From M55B167 sp046482825 (lineage in GTDB: Bacteria > Verrucomicrobiota > Kiritimatiellia > RFP12 > UBA1067): a stretch of 64,000 bases of DNA. Below are positions 9,334 to 17,773 of this stretch, one piece after another; within the stretch, counting starts at the first letter, position 1; every line of letters starts with the position of its first letter. Both the position numbers and the translations under genes were made by a program. The stretch is from assembly GCA_046482825.1 (NCBI GenBank), contig JAWOEI010000081.1, positions 1-64,000 of the forward strand. The letters run 5' to 3'. The notes beneath the pieces were generated by a model. That model worked only from the letters and a program-made list of their open reading frames with translations. It did no database searches and had not been told where the DNA came from.

Positions 9334-10254
9334 TTACGCTTCTTTACCTTCCCTGACAATTGAGGTAATGGCTTTGAGTATGCCGCCGACGTCTGCAAGG
9401 TCGGAAGGGATAATCATGGAATTGTTTTCCTTAGCGAGCTTGCCGAACTGCTGCAGATAATCGGAACCAAGCTGCATATTCAAGGCATTAACTCCACCGG
9501 GTTCGCTGAGAGCTTTGGCGATTTCGCGAATGCCGTTGGCCTGGGCTTCGGCAACCAGGAAGATCTCGCGTGAGCGCCCTTCGGCCTCATTTACACGTTT
9601 CATTTTTTCACCTTCAGAGCGCTCGATAGCCTCTTGCTTATCGCCTTCAGCACGGTTGATTTTAGCCTGGCGATCACCTTCGGACTCGGCAATCAGAGCG
9701 CGTTTTTCCCGCTCGGCGCGCATCTGTTTCTCCATAGCGTCACGGATTGTCTGCGGAGGAGCAATATTTTTGATTTCATAGCGTGTGACTTTTACACCCC
9801 AGGGATCGGATGCTTTATCGACAGCCTCGACAATAGCGGCATTTATACTGGTGCGTTCTTCAAAACTCTTGTCGAGTTCCAGTTTACCCATCTCGCTGCG
9901 CATGGTGGTCTGTGCCAGCTGTGTGGTTGCAAAAACATAGTTGCCGATACCATAAGAGGCTTTTGCGGCATCCATAACCATAAGGTAGATAATTCCGTCC
10001 ACTTCGACAGAAATATTATCTTTTGTTATACATTGCTGAGGAGGAACATCCAGTGCCTGTTCTTTCAGCGTGTGTTTATAAGCAACCCGATCGATAAAAG
10101 GCATGAGCAAGTGTAATCCGGCAGTAAGAGTTGAATGGTATTTACCAAGACGTTCAACAATATAGGCTTGTTTCTGAGGCACAATACGTATGCACTTCAG
10201 CATAGTCCAGACCACAAAAACCGCAATAGCAATAACAATATACTGTCCAATCAT
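9334..10254 (-). CDS. SPFH/band 7 membrane protein (paraslipin, QmcA-like)
   Basis: A 306-residue stomatin-like protein. It has one N-terminal membrane helix (residues about 4-18), the band 7 domain at about 25-180 (RIVPQKQAYIVERLGKYH; AQTTMRSEMGKLELD) and a long charged coiled coil rich in Arg/Glu/Ala repeats to about residue 240. Members oligomerise into membrane scaffolds and stabilise protease or transport complexes. It pairs with the NfeD gene upstream on the same strand, a widely conserved partnership. A strong AAGGAG precedes the ATG. Confidence 0.92.
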   Translation of the reverse strand: MIGQYIVIAIAVFVVWTMLKCIRIVPQKQAYIVERLGKYHSTLTAGLHLLMPFIDRVAYKHTLKEQALDVPPQQCITKDNISVEVDGIIYLMVMDAAKASYGIGNYVFATTQLAQTTMRSEMGKLELDKSFEERTSINAAIVEAVDKASDPWGVKVTRYEIKNIAPPQTIRDAMEKQMRAEREKRALIAESEGDRQAKINRAEGDKQEAIERSEGEKMKRVNEAEGRSREIFLVAEAQANGIREIAKALSEPGGVNALNMQLGSDYLQQFGKLAKENNSMIIPSDLADVGGILKAITSIVREGKEA

Positions 10255-10394
10255 TTTGTATCTCCTTGTTTTTTTAAAGGGCTTGTATGTGTATAACCGG
10301 TCAGATATTACAGATCTTCATGCTCCTGAATTGAAAGCGGAGCGGCAGATACTGCATAATGCGACCGGGATGGGTTATAAGGCAGGTGAATTTT

Positions 10395-10826
10395 TCATGT
10401 TTTCTCGACAGTCAGCGTCAAGTTGTTTTTAGCGACGATTTTCGCACGTTCACCGGGCTTGATATCATCCTGTGATTCCGCTTCCCAGAGGCAGCCGGAA
10501 AATTCCACTTTTCCCGGCCTGCCTGGAGAAATATGCTCGGCAACATCGGCAAATTTACCGATGAAGGCATCTTCCAGACGATCCGGGATATTCTTATCAC
10601 CGAGGAAAACCTTTTTCAGCAGCTTGCGCAGGAGCAGTATATAAACCACAGACAGGACAGTGAATATCAGCCAGGGCAGTATTGTTCCCAGAGGCAGCAG
10701 CCAGTCGAGCAAAGCGACCGTCATAGCGGACATTCCGAAAAACATCACAACAAAGCCGGGCGTGGCTAATTCAACAAACATAAGGGCAATGCCGAGAATC
10801 AGCCAGTAAAGAGGTGTCATTTCCAT
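10395..10826 (-). CDS. NfeD-family membrane protein
   Basis: A 143-residue short NfeD protein: two or three membrane helices in the first 75 residues (WLILGIALMFVELATPGF is the family signature) and a C-terminal OB-fold domain (GKFADVAEHISPGRPGKVEF...GERAKIVAKNNLTLTVE). NfeD proteins work with SPFH partners, and the SPFH gene follows 140 bp downstream on the same strand. The truncated form lacking the ClpP-like domain is the one usually linked with QmcA-type proteins. Confidence 0.9.
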   Translation of the reverse strand: MEMTPLYWLILGIALMFVELATPGFVVMFFGMSAMTVALLDWLLPLGTILPWLIFTVLSVVYILLLRKLLKKVFLGDKNIPDRLEDAFIGKFADVAEHISPGRPGKVEFSGCLWEAESQDDIKPGERAKIVAKNNLTLTVEKT

Positions 10827-10860
10827 AATACGATCTTTCGCGTAAGCTATCTACACTTAT

Positions 10861-10881
10861 AATGATTGATAGTTAATCATT
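10861..10881. promoter_or_regulatory. Inverted repeat in the divergent nfeD / greA-like region
   Basis: AATGATT, seven bases, AATCATT: perfect 7-bp arms in the AT-rich 240-bp divergent region. Further AT-rich dyads built on GATAATAT lie at about 10917-10948. It could bind a regulator shared by the two divergent genes, or could simply be AT-rich promoter DNA. Confidence 0.25.
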
Positions 10882-11064
10882 TACCTCTGTTATATGCAAT
10901 CTGATTTTTACATATATCGATAATATAAAATATTGATAATATCAAACAGCAATCCGCCACCAAAGGAGAAGGATTTATTATTTTTAAAGATACGCTTTCT
11001 TTTTCAATGAGATTCTGCTAAAGTTATTCACCTTTTTTGACAATCGAACCGAGGAAAGATTTCC

Positions 11065-13236
11065 ATGGAAGCAGCCCTGTTATTTGAGGATGCGGAAAAA
11101 CAATTCGTATCCTTACTGGAATCCAAGCCCTTGCCAGTCAACGACCTACTGGCACTCATAAACTCTGTTACCGTTAGAAACAATAAAAAAGATGAAGAGT
11201 GGACGAATATTATTGTTCAGGAACTGATTGAAGCAGGCGACTTCAACGGTCTTTATCTGGTTACAAAAAACTGTTCTGACGCGCTTTTAAAAAATACCGG
11301 CCCCGCAGGGATAGTCAATGACCTCAAACGTTCCTGCAAAGATCGTATGATACTGGCTTTTATCGACACTGTATCTTTCGCATCCCAACCGCTGGAGGAA
11401 TCTTTCCGCCAGTTGGATATTCTTCTGGAACTTTCGCCCGGCACACAGGTCATAGACAAAACATGGGGGTTCGGAACAGTAAGACGGCTGGACAACTTCT
11501 ATAAGCGTATTACGATCGATTTTGCGGGCAAACGCGGGCACAGTCTCACCTTCAGGACAGCCTGTGAAACACTTGAACCCGCACCTCAGGATCACATACT
11601 GACGATACGGGCGAACAAGCCGGATGAAATCACCCGGATGGCAAAGGAAGATCAGGGGGAACTGGTTAAAACCGCAATTAAGAGTTTTGGACGCATGACC
11701 GTTCCCAAACTGGAATCAACATTAATCGGCAACAAATGCATTAAAAATTCCGAATGGAAGAATTTCTGGGATAATGCACGCAAAAAACTGCGTAAAGATC
11801 CACTTATAATTATACCGGCAAAACGCACTGAATTCATTGAAATCTTAGCACAGCCCACCTCATATGATGAAAAATGGTTCAGCGCACTGGGAGAGGAACG
11901 CGACCCTCAGATTATTCTCAGCAGCATAACCGAGCTCGAAGATCAGAAAAGGATCAAGGATCTGAGCGACTCTAAAATCTCCATAATTAATGACAGGCTC
12001 GGATTCGCACTGAAAGGGGCGGACAGCACCGATCCGGCTCTTTATGTAAAATTGATCATCCTCTGTCGGCGGAACGGATTCAGACCGGATGTTTTTTCTC
12101 CGCAAACTTCAGGCAAAAAGGCCATTCAGGAGCCGCACGATCATCTGTGGCAGAACAGCCGTTTTATCAGAGCGGCGGAAAATCTGCCGGTTAAAGATGT
12201 CGCCAATATGGTTGATTTTCTGCTCACCGAAGGGGACACTGCTGTAACCAGGCTGCTGGAAGCTCTGCCGGAGATGTCATACAGCCTGCTTAACGAGACG
12301 CTGCTGGCTCTCAAAGAGAATCCTGCGGCAGCATCGGCATGCAGAGATATTCTGGCTACAACGAAAGCGCCGCCACCCTTGATCAACTGGGTTTTCCGTT
12401 ACCGCAAAGATCTGCCTGCCTGCTGGGATCTGCCGCCCTTGATTGAACTGCTTCATCATGCGGTTATCACTGTAGAAACAAATCTCACCGGAGAAAACCT
12501 ACGCATGCAGAACTCCCTGAAGAAGCTTTTCAGAAGCGGCAAATGGCTGGAGGAAATTTTCGGTGAACTTAATGAACCCCATCGTCAACTGATGTTTGAG
12601 CGTATTCAGGCTTCTCCGGCATGGGATCCGTCAACCCACCGTTCTTTGCTGGCACGTATGCTCAAACTTGATCCTGAACTGGAAAAACGCAAGCGTACAA
12701 TTACATCGGACGAAACTGAAGCTCTGCGTCTGACATCCTGGCATTCTCTGGCTGAGCGACAGATGCAATATAAACATCTTGTCGAAACTGAAATGCCTAA
12801 AAACAGCAATGATATCGCTGTTGCCAGAAGTTATGGTGACCTGCGGGAGAATTTCGAATACCAGGCGGCCAAGGATTACCAGCGCCAGCTGCTGCAGCGC
12901 CAGGCTGAGTTACAGTTTGAACTTGAAACAGTAAGAGGCACTGATTTTGCCGGCATTCCCTCAGAAAAAGCTATTCCGGGAACAACTGTTGAATTAAAGC
13001 AGGAAAATGGAGAAACAAAAACCTTTACCATTCTCGGCGAATGGGACAGCGACGAAACACTTAACATTATTTCCAACAAAACCACAATGGCTGCGTGTCT
13101 TTTCGGAAAACAATCTGGTGATTCAATTGTAATTCCCGGACCTGATGGCGAGGTCAGAGCTGAAATCATTGCAGTCAGAACTCTTGATGAACGCGTCAGA
13201 TCATGGATTGCATCAACTCCTGGAAAAGAATCATAA
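11065..13236 (+). CDS. Giant GreA-type transcription elongation factor
   Basis: A 723-residue protein. The C-terminal 137 residues (from about 587) are a complete GreA/GreB factor: the coiled coil with GDLREN at 591-596 keeps the tip Asp and Glu that coordinate Mg in the RNA polymerase active site, followed by the C-terminal FKBP-like domain (GDSIVIPGPDGEVRAEIIAV). The first 585 residues are mostly helical with no motif I can name. Chlamydial GreA has a similar size and layout, so this points to the PVC group. Expected role: rescue of backtracked RNA polymerase, with an added function for the helical part. The ribosome site GAGGAAAG is clear. Confidence 0.85.
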   Translation: MEAALLFEDAEKQFVSLLESKPLPVNDLLALINSVTVRNNKKDEEWTNIIVQELIEAGDFNGLYLVTKNCSDALLKNTGPAGIVNDLKRSCKDRMILAFIDTVSFASQPLEESFRQLDILLELSPGTQVIDKTWGFGTVRRLDNFYKRITIDFAGKRGHSLTFRTACETLEPAPQDHILTIRANKPDEITRMAKEDQGELVKTAIKSFGRMTVPKLESTLIGNKCIKNSEWKNFWDNARKKLRKDPLIIIPAKRTEFIEILAQPTSYDEKWFSALGEERDPQIILSSITELEDQKRIKDLSDSKISIINDRLGFALKGADSTDPALYVKLIILCRRNGFRPDVFSPQTSGKKAIQEPHDHLWQNSRFIRAAENLPVKDVANMVDFLLTEGDTAVTRLLEALPEMSYSLLNETLLALKENPAAASACRDILATTKAPPPLINWVFRYRKDLPACWDLPPLIELLHHAVITVETNLTGENLRMQNSLKKLFRSGKWLEEIFGELNEPHRQLMFERIQASPAWDPSTHRSLLARMLKLDPELEKRKRTITSDETEALRLTSWHSLAERQMQYKHLVETEMPKNSNDIAVARSYGDLRENFEYQAAKDYQRQLLQRQAELQFELETVRGTDFAGIPSEKAIPGTTVELKQENGETKTFTILGEWDSDETLNIISNKTTMAACLFGKQSGDSIVIPGPDGEVRAEIIAVRTLDERVRSWIASTPGKES

Positions 13237-13290
13237 ACAACTATGAAACAACAGTGCCTTATACTTGCAAAGAGAGTGAGGTAAATATAA

Positions 13291-14079
13291 ATGGCTGCGA
13301 AAAACAAAACCATAGAGAACACAAAACAAAGTAAAAAACGAAACACGGCAAAAAAGACTTCCGTAAAATCTGTTGCCGCAAAAACAGGCAAACGGACTGT
13401 TGCGGCAAAGAAAAAAACGGCTATCGGAAAAAGTACAGCCGGAAAGTCCTCACCTAAGGGAAAAGCGGACAATCTGAAAAAAGGCAAGTCGACATCCGAA
13501 CTGCTGAAGGCTATCAAAGCCCGGGACATGGAAACTCACAAGCAGGAGGAAACAGCAGTCCGAAAAACTAGAAAACCGAAAGCTGCAACAAAAGGAAAGG
13601 CCGCTAAAAAGCCGGTTGCCAGGCCCAAACCTCTTCTGATTGTGACTCCCATGCAGAAACCCGTTGAGATTGTAGCATCTTCCCGCAAGAGAAAGTCAAC
13701 AAAACGCCGTGCCAAATTCAGCAAGGCGTCTCTTGAAAAGTTTAAAAAAGAACTCCTGTTTATGCGTGAACACTTCACGGGACAGACCGATGCCATGAAA
13801 CATGACGCGCTGCGGCGTGATGACGAAGTTAATCCTGAAGAGGATGGCACGGACGCATTCCTGAGGTTGCAGGCACTGAACCAGATGAATGATCAGCAGC
13901 ATGTTGTCATTGATATAGACAAAGCCATAGCGGCAATTGATGAGGGCACATACGGTGTATGTGAGATGTGCGGAAGCCTTATCAGCAAACGTCGGTTAAA
14001 AGCACGGCCTTTTGCAAAATTCTGTGTCAGCTGCAAAGAAAAGATGGAAAGAGGTCCATATCACAAAAAAAAGCATTAA
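13291..14079 (+). CDS. DksA/TraR-type zinc-finger protein with histone-H1-like tail
   Basis: 262 residues. Residues 1-145 are a low-complexity Lys/Ala/Thr tail (repeats of AAKK, KKTAxGK, TKGKAAKK) like histone H1 or chlamydial Hc proteins, likely to bind DNA. Residues about 150-262 are a DksA-type coiled coil followed by a four-Cys zinc finger at Cys224, 227, 245 and 248. DksA proteins bind the secondary channel of RNA polymerase. It follows the GreA-type gene, another secondary-channel factor, and precedes lspA by 9 bp. Ribosome site GAGTGAGG. Confidence 0.85.
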   Translation: MAAKNKTIENTKQSKKRNTAKKTSVKSVAAKTGKRTVAAKKKTAIGKSTAGKSSPKGKADNLKKGKSTSELLKAIKARDMETHKQEETAVRKTRKPKAATKGKAAKKPVARPKPLLIVTPMQKPVEIVASSRKRKSTKRRAKFSKASLEKFKKELLFMREHFTGQTDAMKHDALRRDDEVNPEEDGTDAFLRLQALNQMNDQQHVVIDIDKAIAAIDEGTYGVCEMCGSLISKRRLKARPFAKFCVSCKEKMERGPYHKKKH

Positions 14080-14088
14080 GGGGTATTC

Positions 14089-14586
14089 ATGCGTGTCGCT
14101 CTTTATGCAGCGTTGATTATTTTTTTAGACCAGGCCACCAAATTTCTTGCTGTTGCAAAGTTGAAAAACCGGCACTCTATAGAAATTATTCCCGGCTTTT
14201 TCAATCTTTCCTATGTTGAAAATGCAGGGGCGGCCTGGGGAATTTTCTCAGGACACAGATACCCATTGCTTATTTTCGCTCTGATCTCACTGATTTATAT
14301 TATCCTGCAGCGGAAAAAGATTTTCGGTCATCTTAAATTTTCAACTGTTCTACCCGCACTTATCTGTGGCGGGATAGCGGGTAATATGATTGACCGCATA
14401 AGGCTTTCCCGTGTTATAGACTTTCTGGACTTTCACGCATTCGGAAAACATTTCCCGGCTTTCAATATTGCTGATTCCGCAATCTGCATAGGTGCGTTTT
14501 TATTCATACTGGCGGAATTCCTGTACAGCCGCCAGCATAAAAAGATTAACGCAGATTTGCACAATACGACAGATCATCACATTTGA
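14089..14586 (+). CDS. lspA: Lipoprotein signal peptidase
   Basis: A 165-residue signal peptidase II, the inner-membrane aspartyl protease that removes signal peptides from diacylglyceryl-modified prolipoproteins. Four membrane helices are evident. The catalytic Asp pair lies in GGIAGNMIDR and FNIADSAI, and the VENAGAAWG motif is present near residue 43. The AAGGGG site overlaps the end of the DksA-like gene, so both are in one transcript; the DksA-lspA order is conserved in many PVC and related genomes. Confidence 0.95.
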   Translation: MRVALYAALIIFLDQATKFLAVAKLKNRHSIEIIPGFFNLSYVENAGAAWGIFSGHRYPLLIFALISLIYIILQRKKIFGHLKFSTVLPALICGGIAGNMIDRIRLSRVIDFLDFHAFGKHFPAFNIADSAICIGAFLFILAEFLYSRQHKKINADLHNTTDHHI

Positions 14587-14698
14587 ACGTCAAACATTCA
14601 GCATTGAGCACAGGATTGCTGGCGGCACCTTGTGCATTTTTTGCAACAGACGCAATATGCCGCCCGCATAGCTGCTGCATTTAAGATAAAGGTGAATC

Positions 14699-15631
14699 AT
14701 GCTTCATCACGCATGGATACTGACCGGAGCAACAGCCACCGGAAAAAGTTCTGTCTGTCAGTTTATTGCTGAACGGATGAACCTGAAGATTCTTTCGGCA
14801 GATTCCATGATGGTTTACAAGGGCATGGATATCGGCACTGCGAAACCTTCCGCTGCTGAACGCGGAAATGTTCCGTACTTCGGTATAGACATGGTCACTC
14901 CTGACAGAACATTCAGTACAGGCGCATGGCTGCGGGAGATTAAAACCGAGCTCCGTTACACTGAAACTTCTCCGGAGAAACCTCTCATTGTGACAGGCGG
15001 AACAGGTCTGTACATCAAAGCACTGGTCAGCGGCATTGAATCCGAAGCTTCCGACCCGGAGGTCAGACGTCAAGGGGAGACAATTCTTGATGAAGGCGGC
15101 ATTGAAGCGCTGCGCAGCGAGATCAGGAAGAGCCTTCCGGACTGCCCCCCTTCACTTATAGTCGGAAATAATCCGCGACGCCTTATACGGACTCTTGAAC
15201 AGATCAGAACATCAGGCAGTGTTCCCGACAATTGGAAGAACAATGAGGATCCTGTTATTATAACTCTGGGTATGGAGCGAAAACAGCTCTACGCACGTAT
15301 TCTCCGACGGGTGGAAACCATGTTCCGGCAGGGACTGCTTGATGAAGTACGCAATCTCAGAAAACTCTACCCTGCATGGTCAGACACTGCGCGGAAAGCC
15401 ATAGGATATGAAGAAGCACTGGCGGTTCTGGACGGTGTGATAACACAGGATGAAGCAGTAGAACGCATATCACAGAGAACCCGCCGTCTGGCTAAACGTC
15501 AAGAAACCTGGTTCAGGCACCAGCATAAAACCGTCAGGCATAACATTGATGACGGAGATTGTATTGAAATCACAGCTGAAAAAGTGCTAAACTTATGGCA
15601 AAAGTATGGATCGATCAAAATCAACATCTGA
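14699..15631 (+). CDS. miaA: tRNA dimethylallyltransferase (second MiaA paralogue)
   Basis: A 310-residue MiaA of the classical type: P-loop GATATGKS at residues 10-17, DSMMVYKGMDIGTAKP, VTGGTGLYIKAL, and the C-terminal KRQETWFRHQ. It has every usual motif, and so is the better match to textbook MiaA than the paralogue at 2.4 kb. Its last 26 bases overlap the radC start. Ribosome site AAAGGTG. The 112-bp gap before it contains only a doubtful 33-codon frame. Confidence 0.93.
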   Translation: MLHHAWILTGATATGKSSVCQFIAERMNLKILSADSMMVYKGMDIGTAKPSAAERGNVPYFGIDMVTPDRTFSTGAWLREIKTELRYTETSPEKPLIVTGGTGLYIKALVSGIESEASDPEVRRQGETILDEGGIEALRSEIRKSLPDCPPSLIVGNNPRRLIRTLEQIRTSGSVPDNWKNNEDPVIITLGMERKQLYARILRRVETMFRQGLLDEVRNLRKLYPAWSDTARKAIGYEEALAVLDGVITQDEAVERISQRTRRLAKRQETWFRHQHKTVRHNIDDGDCIEITAEKVLNLWQKYGSIKINI

Positions 15632-16379
15632 TGATATATGGAGCACGCGTGAAGCCCCGGAAAGAAGTCCTATAAAGGATCTTCACTGTTCAATGAAGCC
15701 GAGGGAAGAGCTGGATCGTATCGGGCGTAAGAACCTCTCTGACGCGTCTCTGATTGCTATTCTTCTGCGTTCCGGAACACATGGAAAGAATGTTATTGAT
15801 CTTGCCCGGCATATCCTGGCGGAATTCAACGGTTTGGAACATCTTGCCAAAGCAGACCATAACGAGCTGATTCAGCACAGGATACGGGGACTGGGGAAAG
15901 TCAAGGCGATGGAGCTTTCCGCGGCCATGGAACTGGGTCTGCGCATTGCCGAAAGAACAAAGAAGAACCTGATCGCTGTCCAAATCACTTGTCCGCAGGA
16001 TGCCTACAAAGTAATGGAGCCCTTCGCGGCTGATCTATGTCAGGAGAACTTCTGGGTTCTGTTGCTCGACACAAGAAACAAGCTGATACGTGAACCCGTT
16101 GAAGTATCCATGGGGCTCATAGACTCCACTCCTGTTCACCCGCGTGAAGTATTCACCGAAGCCATACGCTACCGGGCGAAGTCGCTTATTCTGGTGCACA
16201 ACCATCCTTCCGGTGATCCATCCCCTTCATCTCAGGACATAAAGATCACTCAGCGTATGATTGATGCCGCCAGGCTGCTGGATATTCCGGTCAGGGATCA
16301 CATCATAGTAGGCAGAACCTATTGCGTACCGCCTTCGTTCTGCTCGATAAGGGAACAGGGCCTGATAAATTTTGATTGA
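15606..16379 (+). CDS. radC: RadC/JAB-domain protein
   Basis: A 257-residue RadC-family protein. An N-terminal helix-hairpin-helix region (residues 30-110, with LSDASLIAILLRSGT and IRGLGKVKAMEL) precedes a JAB1/MPN-like metalloprotease fold with the HNHPSGDPSPSSQD signature: His198, His200 and Asp211 are the metal ligands. The historical DNA-repair label is weakly supported for the family. The upstream start is kept because the conserved IKDL segment lies at residue 23. It overlaps miaA by 26 bp. Confidence 0.9.
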   Translation: MDRSKSTSDDIWSTREAPERSPIKDLHCSMKPREELDRIGRKNLSDASLIAILLRSGTHGKNVIDLARHILAEFNGLEHLAKADHNELIQHRIRGLGKVKAMELSAAMELGLRIAERTKKNLIAVQITCPQDAYKVMEPFAADLCQENFWVLLLDTRNKLIREPVEVSMGLIDSTPVHPREVFTEAIRYRAKSLILVHNHPSGDPSPSSQDIKITQRMIDAARLLDIPVRDHIIVGRTYCVPPSFCSIREQGLINFD

Positions 16380-16576
16380 TTTTTCCGGCAGTATTACAGA
16401 ATTCACCGGATCATATTGCTTTGCAGATCCTTAAACTTCATTGAACACAGATTTTATATAAAATGCATAGTGTAAAGGGCGGCGAAATCTTTTACGTCCT
16501 TGTGCATAACATGTCGCGCCACAGTTCAATTTGTGAACGGAGGCGTATGCGCCATACAACAAACAAGGAAGGTTAA

Positions 16577-17629
16577 ATGAAATTAACGGAGATACTCCCC
16601 GCTTTGCGCGGGATTCTGGCGGACAGCGACACACTGCCCCGACTGATTGAAACGGAACCAACCGGCAATGAGCCGGTTATACGCATAACACCGGGGTGTG
16701 AAGACATTGTTAAAGAGATAAAAGAACAGTTTTCCGAAAAAGGTAATTCGGCAACCATAGAAGGCGTGGGAACCTACACAGCTGTTTTTTCGGATGAATC
16801 CGGTGGACGGGCCGCAGGCAAGGTTGCCGTGGTTACCGGCGCGGCTCAGGGTTTCGGTTACAAGATAGCCATGTCGCTAGCTGTTGAAGGTGCCTGGGTG
16901 GCGCTGGCTGACATCAACGAAGAGGGTGTTAAAAAAGCTGCGGAACAGATCAACAGCGAAACCGGAAATAAGAGTGCCATAGGAGTGAAAGTAAACGTTG
17001 CGGATACTGAATCACTGAAAACCGCGATAGAAAAAATTGTCGGATATTTCGGAGGGATTGATCTTCTGGTGGCCAACGCGGGAGTACTTAGAGCTGGCAG
17101 TGTGAAAACACTGAGCGATAAAGATCTTTCTTTTGTGACAGATGTGAATTATAAAGGGTATTTTCTGTCTGTACAGGCAGTTGCTCCTGTCATGACACTG
17201 CAGAACAGAGCTGCGCCGAAAAACTGGGCTGACATCATTCAGATCAACAGCAAATCCGGACTTGTCGGATCAAATAAGAACGGGGCCTATGCGGGGTCCA
17301 AGTTCGGCGGCATAGGATTAACGCAGAGTTTTGCAATGGAGCTGGTGGAAGACGGCATCAAAGTGAACTCTGTCTGCCCGGGCAATTTTTATGACGGACC
17401 GTTATGGGCAGATCCTGAGAAAGGCCTTTTCAGACAATATCTGGACAGTGGCAAAGTGCCGGGAGCAAAGACATTTGAGGATGTCAAAAACTTTTATGAG
17501 AGCAAGGTTCCCATGCGCAGGGGATGCACAAGCTCTGATGTTATGAAAGCTGTTTTCTACCTTATGGAGCAGTCCTATGAAACCGGACAGGCAGTACCCG
17601 TAACCGGAGGGCAGGTAATGCTTTCGTAA
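16577..17629 (+). CDS. SDR oxidoreductase, sorbitol-6-phosphate dehydrogenase-like
   Basis: 350 residues. Residues 83-350 form a short-chain dehydrogenase: cofactor motif TGAAQGFG at 87-94, NAG in LLVANAGVL, the Ser of the triad in INSKSG and YAGSK (Tyr-x3-Lys). The C-terminus (NFYDGPLWADPEKGLF; YETGQAVPVTGGQVML) matches, from memory, SrlD-like and rhamnulose-phosphate-aldolase-associated SDRs. An extra 80-residue N-terminal segment has no motif I know. NAD-dependent oxidation of a sugar-alcohol phosphate is the likely reaction. It is a single gene with a GGAAGG site and a 197-bp leader holding a TTTATATAAAAT promoter-like stretch. Confidence 0.72.
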   Translation: MKLTEILPALRGILADSDTLPRLIETEPTGNEPVIRITPGCEDIVKEIKEQFSEKGNSATIEGVGTYTAVFSDESGGRAAGKVAVVTGAAQGFGYKIAMSLAVEGAWVALADINEEGVKKAAEQINSETGNKSAIGVKVNVADTESLKTAIEKIVGYFGGIDLLVANAGVLRAGSVKTLSDKDLSFVTDVNYKGYFLSVQAVAPVMTLQNRAAPKNWADIIQINSKSGLVGSNKNGAYAGSKFGGIGLTQSFAMELVEDGIKVNSVCPGNFYDGPLWADPEKGLFRQYLDSGKVPGAKTFEDVKNFYESKVPMRRGCTSSDVMKAVFYLMEQSYETGQAVPVTGGQVMLS

Positions 17630-17663
17630 AGCAGACGGCATCAGCTACCGCACGTTCCCGTCT

Positions 17664-17685
17664 TCGCCCCGCAAAAACGGGGCGA
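17664..17685. terminator. GC-rich hairpin between convergent SDR and gyrB genes
   Basis: TCGCCCCG and CGGGGCGA form a perfect 8-bp stem with loop CAAAAA, 35 bp after the SDR stop and about 90 bp beyond the gyrB stop. There is no U-tract on either side, so it is terminator-like rather than a canonical intrinsic terminator. Confidence 0.45.
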
Positions 17686-17773
17686 CGGCGGATACTCTCA
17701 ACAACCAATTCGGCAGGAGGGGTCACCTGCTCTGCAGCTGCGCAGGTTGACAGGCGTCTGAAAGCTGCTTCAG

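Noticed and set aside
14583..14684. 33-codon frame with several Cys between lspA and miaA, starting at TTG
   Set aside because: The start overlaps the lspA stop, there is no ribosome site and its length is within chance; kept only as a note.
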